Positions 33,257 through 36,880 of a stretch of DNA of 36,880 bases are shown here, piece after piece. Below the pieces are notes generated by a model. The model saw nothing but the letters and a program-made list of their open reading frames with translations. It searched no databases and had not been told where the DNA came from. Position 1 is the stretch's first letter. Each line of letters begins with the position of its first letter. A program made the position numbers and the translations under genes. The stretch is taken from NCBI RefSeq assembly GCF_014696435.1, contig NZ_JACJQG010000086.1, positions 1-36,880 of the forward strand, read 5' to 3'. Source of the DNA: Calothrix anomala FACHB-343. GTDB taxonomy: Bacteria; Cyanobacteriota; Cyanobacteriia; Cyanobacteriales; Nostocaceae.

Positions 33257-36200
33257 TTAATTTGTTTCCCCAATTAAGGTAAAAGCTGCCCAGTATTTAG
33301 GTTCTGGGTTTTTTCTCCTGGTTGCTAACATTGCATCCCGCAACGCTGAGGCTTTATCAGAATTATTCTTTAATTGCTGATAAAATTCTCCCATTAAAAA
33401 CTTCGTCGCATCATCATCCACGCTCCACAGAGAAACAACAACACTGGGAACACCCGCACTAATCCAAGAACGCGATAATCCAATTACCCCATCTCCAGTA
33501 ATTTTTCCCCTTCCCGTATCGCAGGCACTCAGGACAACTAATTCGGTATTATTGAGTTGTAAATCGAAGATTTCGCTCGATGTTAACCATCCGTTGATTC
33601 CCTCTGACTTACCTTTATTTAGAGGTTCGGGAGCTAAAGCGATCGCACCTGGAATATACCCATTTTTGAAATCATCCAGTAACCCATGAGTTGCCAAATG
33701 AATAATTCTGGCTTTGGGTAATAGGGGTAGGATTGCAGATTTAGTAGCTTGATTACCAATTATTGCCTTGGTATCAAACATCTGTGCTACTTGTTTGGCT
33801 TCTTCCTCTGCATATGGGAGAGATCGTAGTTTTGTAGGGGGTTTTCCAAGATATGGGGGTACTTCTGGCATGATAGGATTCCCGACAACCAAAACTGATT
33901 TGGGGCTATTTTGAGGGGTTGGAGATAGTTTTTGTCGCTGTTTTCGAGTCAGATCAAGTACCTGGATTGATGGTGAGGTTTGGATTGTATACTTATCGAT
34001 GAGGTAATTTCTGTTATCGTCTTGCAATGCGGGAAAGGGGACGAAAAATAGCGAACCTTGGGGAATAAAGATGACACGATCGCGATCGTTTTTTGGTAGT
34101 GAGTCTGCAATGGGTTCAATGAGAATTTTGTGTAGTTGCTGTAGTTTTTTGTTGGCTGCGTAAGCGTAGGAAACTTTTGTTACTTCGGTGAATTTTCTAT
34201 TCTGCTCGTTACCAGGAGTCAGTTGAATTTTCACAGTTTGATTTTGGCGATCAACTGCAACTACTTTCCAAGGTGGATCGCGATCAAAGGCTCCATTGGG
34301 TTTTACCAAGTCACCAACCTCAAAGCTCGAACTGCTGGAGCGAGTATTAATGTTACTACCGAGAGATATAAGAGTTTCGGCAATGGTGTTTTCTAGGGAA
34401 GTATTTTGTTTTTGCCACAGGGGTTTGAGGTCAAATTTGCGGAAAGTGACTTCTCCTGTTGGTTTGATAACCCAAATATATAGCTGTGATTCGAGCCATT
34501 GTTCTTTACCTTCAATTTTGAAATCATCGGGAATAATTGAGTATTGAACCAGGGTAGCGTTTTGTGCAAACGCAATTTGTTTGATTTGGTCTATGTTAGG
34601 TGGAGCGGATAATTGTTCGTTGGGGTTATCTGATAGTTTAGAAGCAAGTAACTCAACAAAAGCTCTAGCTCGACCGCGTTCGGCTATTTCTAACGCTGCA
34701 TCAGTTTTATTTTGAGCGATGAGAACTTGTTGTAAAGTGCGGTAGGCTCTACTCTGTTGTTCAAAAATTGTGATTTTATTGTTATCTTTTAATCCACCTC
34801 GTAGGGGTTCTAAAACTTTGATTCCTTCTTGGAGAGTGCTTTCTGCTAACTGGAGATTTCCGATTTTTTGGTAAGTAAGTCCTAGATTATTGAGTGCATA
34901 ACCCTCCCCTTCACGGTATTTTATTTCTTGCGCGATTTTCAAAAATTGCTGGTGGTACTCAATGGCTTGGGGGTAGTCTCCCAAACTAAAGTAGGCATTG
35001 CCGAGATTACCCAGGCTAATACCCTCCCCCTGAGGGGATTTTATTTCTCGTGCGATTTTCAAAGATTGCTGGTAGTACTCAATGGCTTGGGGGTAGTCTC
35101 CCAAACCAGAGTAGGCAAGACCGAGATTACCCAGGCTAATATGCTCCCCCTGAGGGGATTTTATTTCTCGCGCGATTTTCAAAGATTGCTGGTGGTAATC
35201 AATGGCTTTGGGGTCGTCTCTCAAACCAGAGTAGACACTACCGAGATTACCTAGTGCATTACCCTCCCCTTCACGGTCTTTTATTTCTTGTGCGATTTTC
35301 AAAGATTGCTGGTGGTACTCAATGGCTTTGGGGTAGTCTCCCATACTTAAGTAGATATTACCGAGAGCGCCCAGTGATTGACCCTCACCTTTACGGTCTT
35401 TTATTTCTTGGGCAATTTTCAAAGATTGCTGGTGGTAATCAATGGCTTTGGGGTAGTCTCCCAAACGAGAGTAAGTAAGTCCTAGATTATTGAGTGCATT
35501 ACCCTCCCCTTCACGGGATTTTATTTCTCGCGCGATTTTCAAAGATTGCTGGTGGTAATCAATGGCTTTGGGGTAGTCTCCCATACTATCGTAGGCATTA
35601 CCGAAATTATTGAGTGCATTACCCTCCACTTGACGGGATTTTATTTCTCGCGCGATTTTCAAAGATTGCTGGTGGTACTCGATGGCTTTGGGATAGTCTC
35701 CCAAACCATAGTAGGCAAGACCGAGATTACCCAGTGCGTTACTCTCCACTTGACGGGATTTTATTTCTCGTGCGATTTTCAAAGATTGCTGGTGGTACTC
35801 GATGGCTTTGGGGTAGTCTCCCATCATATTGTAGGCAAGACCGAGATTACCCAATGCAATACTCTTCTCTTCACGGTCTTTTGTTTCTTGGAAGATTTTC
35901 AAGCTTCGCTCATAATACTCAATAGCTTTTGGGTAATCTCCCATCATATTGTAGGCATTGCCGAGATTACCCAGTGATTTACCCTCCCCTTGACGGTCTT
36001 TTATCGCTTGATAAATATCGAGCGCTTCTTGAAAAGACTGTAACGCTGCGTCAAATTGACTTATTTGAAACTGCTCAATACCTTGCTGTAGCAACCTATC
36101 GGCTTCAGCTTTCCTTGCATCATTACTCTGCGCCAATATTCTGTACCTATAAGCATCCCTGCTTTGAGCCGACACCTGTGGCGTAAAAAATGGTGCTGCC

Positions 36201-36271
36201 AAATCAAACATAAAAGCAGTGGAGACAGCCAGAAATGCCACAAAACCCAGAGGACGCTTTTTGGTCAGCAT
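33257..36271 (-). CDS. TPR-CHAT caspase-like protein C
   Basis: A 1004-residue protein. The N-terminus has a signal peptide (KKRPLGFVAFLAVSTAF, cleavage near VSAQS at about 33-37). TPR repeats run from about 50 to 490, ten of them near-identical 40-residue units (GDYPKAIEYHQQSLKIAREI). The SH3-like insert is at about 650-702 (FEVGDLVKPN, DPPWKVVAVD). The CHAT catalytic pair is H862 (HLATHG) and C917 (SACDTG). The TPR array would bind a protein or peptide and gate the protease. No Shine-Dalgarno is visible before ATG 36271, but an inverted repeat lies directly upstream. TPR-CHAT B shares its body. It may be co-transcribed with the 45-residue small gene. Confidence 0.9.
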   Translation of the reverse strand: MLTKKRPLGFVAFLAVSTAFMFDLAAPFFTPQVSAQSRDAYRYRILAQSNDARKAEADRLLQQGIEQFQISQFDAALQSFQEALDIYQAIKDRQGEGKSLGNLGNAYNMMGDYPKAIEYYERSLKIFQETKDREEKSIALGNLGLAYNMMGDYPKAIEYHQQSLKIAREIKSRQVESNALGNLGLAYYGLGDYPKAIEYHQQSLKIAREIKSRQVEGNALNNFGNAYDSMGDYPKAIDYHQQSLKIAREIKSREGEGNALNNLGLTYSRLGDYPKAIDYHQQSLKIAQEIKDRKGEGQSLGALGNIYLSMGDYPKAIEYHQQSLKIAQEIKDREGEGNALGNLGSVYSGLRDDPKAIDYHQQSLKIAREIKSPQGEHISLGNLGLAYSGLGDYPQAIEYYQQSLKIAREIKSPQGEGISLGNLGNAYFSLGDYPQAIEYHQQFLKIAQEIKYREGEGYALNNLGLTYQKIGNLQLAESTLQEGIKVLEPLRGGLKDNNKITIFEQQSRAYRTLQQVLIAQNKTDAALEIAERGRARAFVELLASKLSDNPNEQLSAPPNIDQIKQIAFAQNATLVQYSIIPDDFKIEGKEQWLESQLYIWVIKPTGEVTFRKFDLKPLWQKQNTSLENTIAETLISLGSNINTRSSSSSFEVGDLVKPNGAFDRDPPWKVVAVDRQNQTVKIQLTPGNEQNRKFTEVTKVSYAYAANKKLQQLHKILIEPIADSLPKNDRDRVIFIPQGSLFFVPFPALQDDNRNYLIDKYTIQTSPSIQVLDLTRKQRQKLSPTPQNSPKSVLVVGNPIMPEVPPYLGKPPTKLRSLPYAEEEAKQVAQMFDTKAIIGNQATKSAILPLLPKARIIHLATHGLLDDFKNGYIPGAIALAPEPLNKGKSEGINGWLTSSEIFDLQLNNTELVVLSACDTGRGKITGDGVIGLSRSWISAGVPSVVVSLWSVDDDATKFLMGEFYQQLKNNSDKASALRDAMLATRRKNPEPKYWAAFTLIGETN
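34921..36000 (-). repeat. Nine 120-base tandem TPR-coding repeats in TPR-CHAT C
   Basis: TTATTTCTYGNGCGATTTTC recurs every 120 bases from 34921 to 35761, with a more diverged unit at 35881, in perfect phase. Some neighbours differ by only a few bases. Each unit encodes one TPR. The near identity at DNA level, beyond what the protein needs, indicates recent duplication or ongoing conversion. Confidence 0.9.
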
Positions 36272-36280
36272 AGCAATTAA

Positions 36281-36303
36281 GTGATAAATATAGCACTTAT
36301 CAC
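36281..36303. promoter_or_regulatory. Inverted repeat upstream of TPR-CHAT C
   Basis: GTGATAA (36281-36287) and TTATCAC (36297-36303) pair exactly around a 9-base spacer, starting ten bases before the start codon of TPR-CHAT C. It could be an operator, or a leader hairpin near the ribosome-binding region, which otherwise lacks a Shine-Dalgarno. Confidence 0.4.
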
Positions 36304-36655
36304 CATTATTGACCGATTAGCAAATCATTCCTCGCCTCTACATAATTTTTTCAGCTTATACCTATTGCTAAAGATAATTATCTTCACGCACGCAAAAGCA
36401 CAAAGTTTTTTTGATTACCCGCAAATCAAACTAAAACCTACCCCTGAATGTCGCCGTCGCACTCACGTATCGTTAAAAAACTTCACAAAAAAAGCTATTG
36501 ATTTGGTTATTAGTAGTTGCATAAATCACCAAACCCCTCCAGATAGACTCACAGAAGAAAAAACAACACAACATTAAATAAACGTGCTTGGTTCGCTTCT
36601 AAAAGATTAATTACTGACCAACAATACTATCAATAAAACATCGGAGACTTGGAAT
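36304..36655. other. Intergenic region between divergent genes
   Basis: An AT-rich stretch between TPR-CHAT C (minus) and the interrupted exported-protein gene (plus). It should contain both promoters. A 98-codon open frame on the plus strand has no ribosome-binding site or recognisable content and is not called. No RNA gene is seen. Confidence 0.4.
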
Positions 36656-36805
36656 ATGAATAAGCTATTTGCAACCGCAACTATGGGTTTATTGAGCGTC
36701 GGATTTTCTACATTAACACTCACTCCCAACGTTGAAGCACTCGAACCTCCCAGCCAAGCACAAAGCGCTTCTAAGAGGATGTTTGAAAAGTCGGACAGAT
36801 TGTAA
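36656..36805 (+). pseudogene. Exported-protein gene truncated by the IS
   Basis: ATG at 36656 is preceded by GGAG. The frame encodes an apolar signal-peptide-like start (MNKLFATATMGLLSVGFSTL, continuing to NVEALEPPSQAQSAS). At 36771 it enters the IS end, which adds about ten codons (KRMFEKSDRL) and a TAA. The original gene is therefore broken after about 39 codons. Its remainder is not found at the other window end. Confidence 0.65.
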
Positions 36806-36809
36806 AAAA

Positions 36810-36858
36810 GCTCTCTCGGTATACGCTGTGAATAGATAGTAGACAGCACCGAGAGAGC
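36810..36858 (+). promoter_or_regulatory. Hairpin over the transposase ribosome-binding site (right copy)
   Basis: The stem GCTCTCTCGGT/ACCGAGAGAGC plus the inner stem GCTGT/ACAGC is the same as in the left copy. It ends four bases before the ATG at 36862 and includes the only purine-rich ribosome-binding candidate, GAGAGAG. Confidence 0.55.
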
Positions 36859-36861
36859 AAC

Positions 36862-36880
36862 ATGAGTAAAGCATATCCCA
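36862..36880 (+). CDS. Transposase N-terminus, cut by window edge
   Basis: The ATG at 36862 opens the frame MSKAYP and runs off the window. It is identical to the left copy in inverse orientation. Assignment to an IS5-like transposase rests on recalled similarity of this start peptide and on its position just inside a repeated terminus. Confidence 0.5.

Larger units (their letters stand above)
36771..36880 (+). mobile_element. 5' end of an insertion sequence, right copy (partial)
   Basis: This is the exact inverted copy of bases 1-110. It has the same terminus, hairpin and transposase start in the outward direction. Both copies are cut at the same internal position, which suggests that the window is a contig that ended on a repeated IS. 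The junction with chromosomal or plasmid DNA is at CTTCTAAGAGGATG. Confidence 0.75.

Noticed and set aside
35254-35977. Several open frames on the plus strand across the TPR repeats of protein C
   Set aside because: They repeat every 120 bases and arise from the coding repeat on the other strand; they have no start signals or protein family features.
34921-36000. Regular repeats suggestive of a CRISPR array
   Set aside because: The period is 120 bases with no distinct repeat and spacer parts, and it encodes in-frame TPR units.
36281-36577. 98-codon plus-strand frame
   Set aside because: It has no ribosome-binding site, AT-rich composition and no recognisable protein pattern, and lies in a promoter region.
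1-36880. Circular plasmid closed through the identical ends
   Set aside because: The ends are inverted, not direct, repeats, so they cannot be a simple circular overlap.

Overview
The window is almost certainly from a filamentous cyanobacterium (Nostocales type). The HIP1 palindrome GCGATCGC is frequent. There are heptanucleotide and palindromic dispersed repeats of the kind known from Nostoc and Anabaena. The gene families are typical too: WD40 and FHA proteins, TPR-CHAT proteases, CHASE2-CHAT, DUF928, DUF1822 and DUF4407. The first and last 110 bases are a perfect inverted repeat. Each copy is the 5' end of the same insertion sequence (probably IS5-like), with the transposase start codon 17-19 bases from the window edge. 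The window is therefore bracketed by two oppositely oriented IS copies. It is either a contig broken at a repeated IS or the interior of an IS-flanked segment. The right IS copy interrupts a small exported-protein gene.

Region 1 (317-12701). An FHA-WD40 gene on the + strand converges on, and overlaps by 20 bases, a long minus-strand gene train. In transcription order the train is: a Cys-protease/amidase-like exported protein, a DUF3238 protein with a matching N-terminal 24-residue leader, a membrane Ser/Thr kinase with a C-terminal ARC6-like IMS domain, a membrane-anchored VanY-type D,D-carboxypeptidase, four acidic coiled-coil proteins in tandem, and an FHA protein with a membrane hairpin. 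Kinase plus two FHA proteins suggests phospho-threonine control. The peptidase and amidase suggest a cell-envelope target. The four coiled-coil proteins are the unexplained core. This is the best candidate for an undescribed system.

Region 2 (12910-15293). A plasmid/phage-flavoured pair: an AntA/KilA-like antirepressor-type protein, followed by a separate duplicate of its C-terminal domain, and a divergent ParB-like DNA-binding protein whose coding sequence contains near-perfect palindromes.

Region 3 (15433-36271). All genes are on the minus strand. It carries four CHAT (caspase-like) proteins: three exported or anchored TPR-CHAT paralogues and one CHASE2-CHAT. With them are DUF928, a sigma-70-like factor, DUF1822, DUF4407, a coiled-coil protein and two small secreted proteins. 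CHASE2-CHAT, DUF928 and TPR-CHAT A form a tight operon, and sigma factor and DUF1822 form another. TPR-CHAT B looks like a fusion of the head of A with the body of C. B and C each carry a block of nine 120-base TPR-coding repeats. The likely theme is envelope or stress sensing coupled to protease activation and transcription. No functional claim beyond domain identity can be proven from sequence alone.
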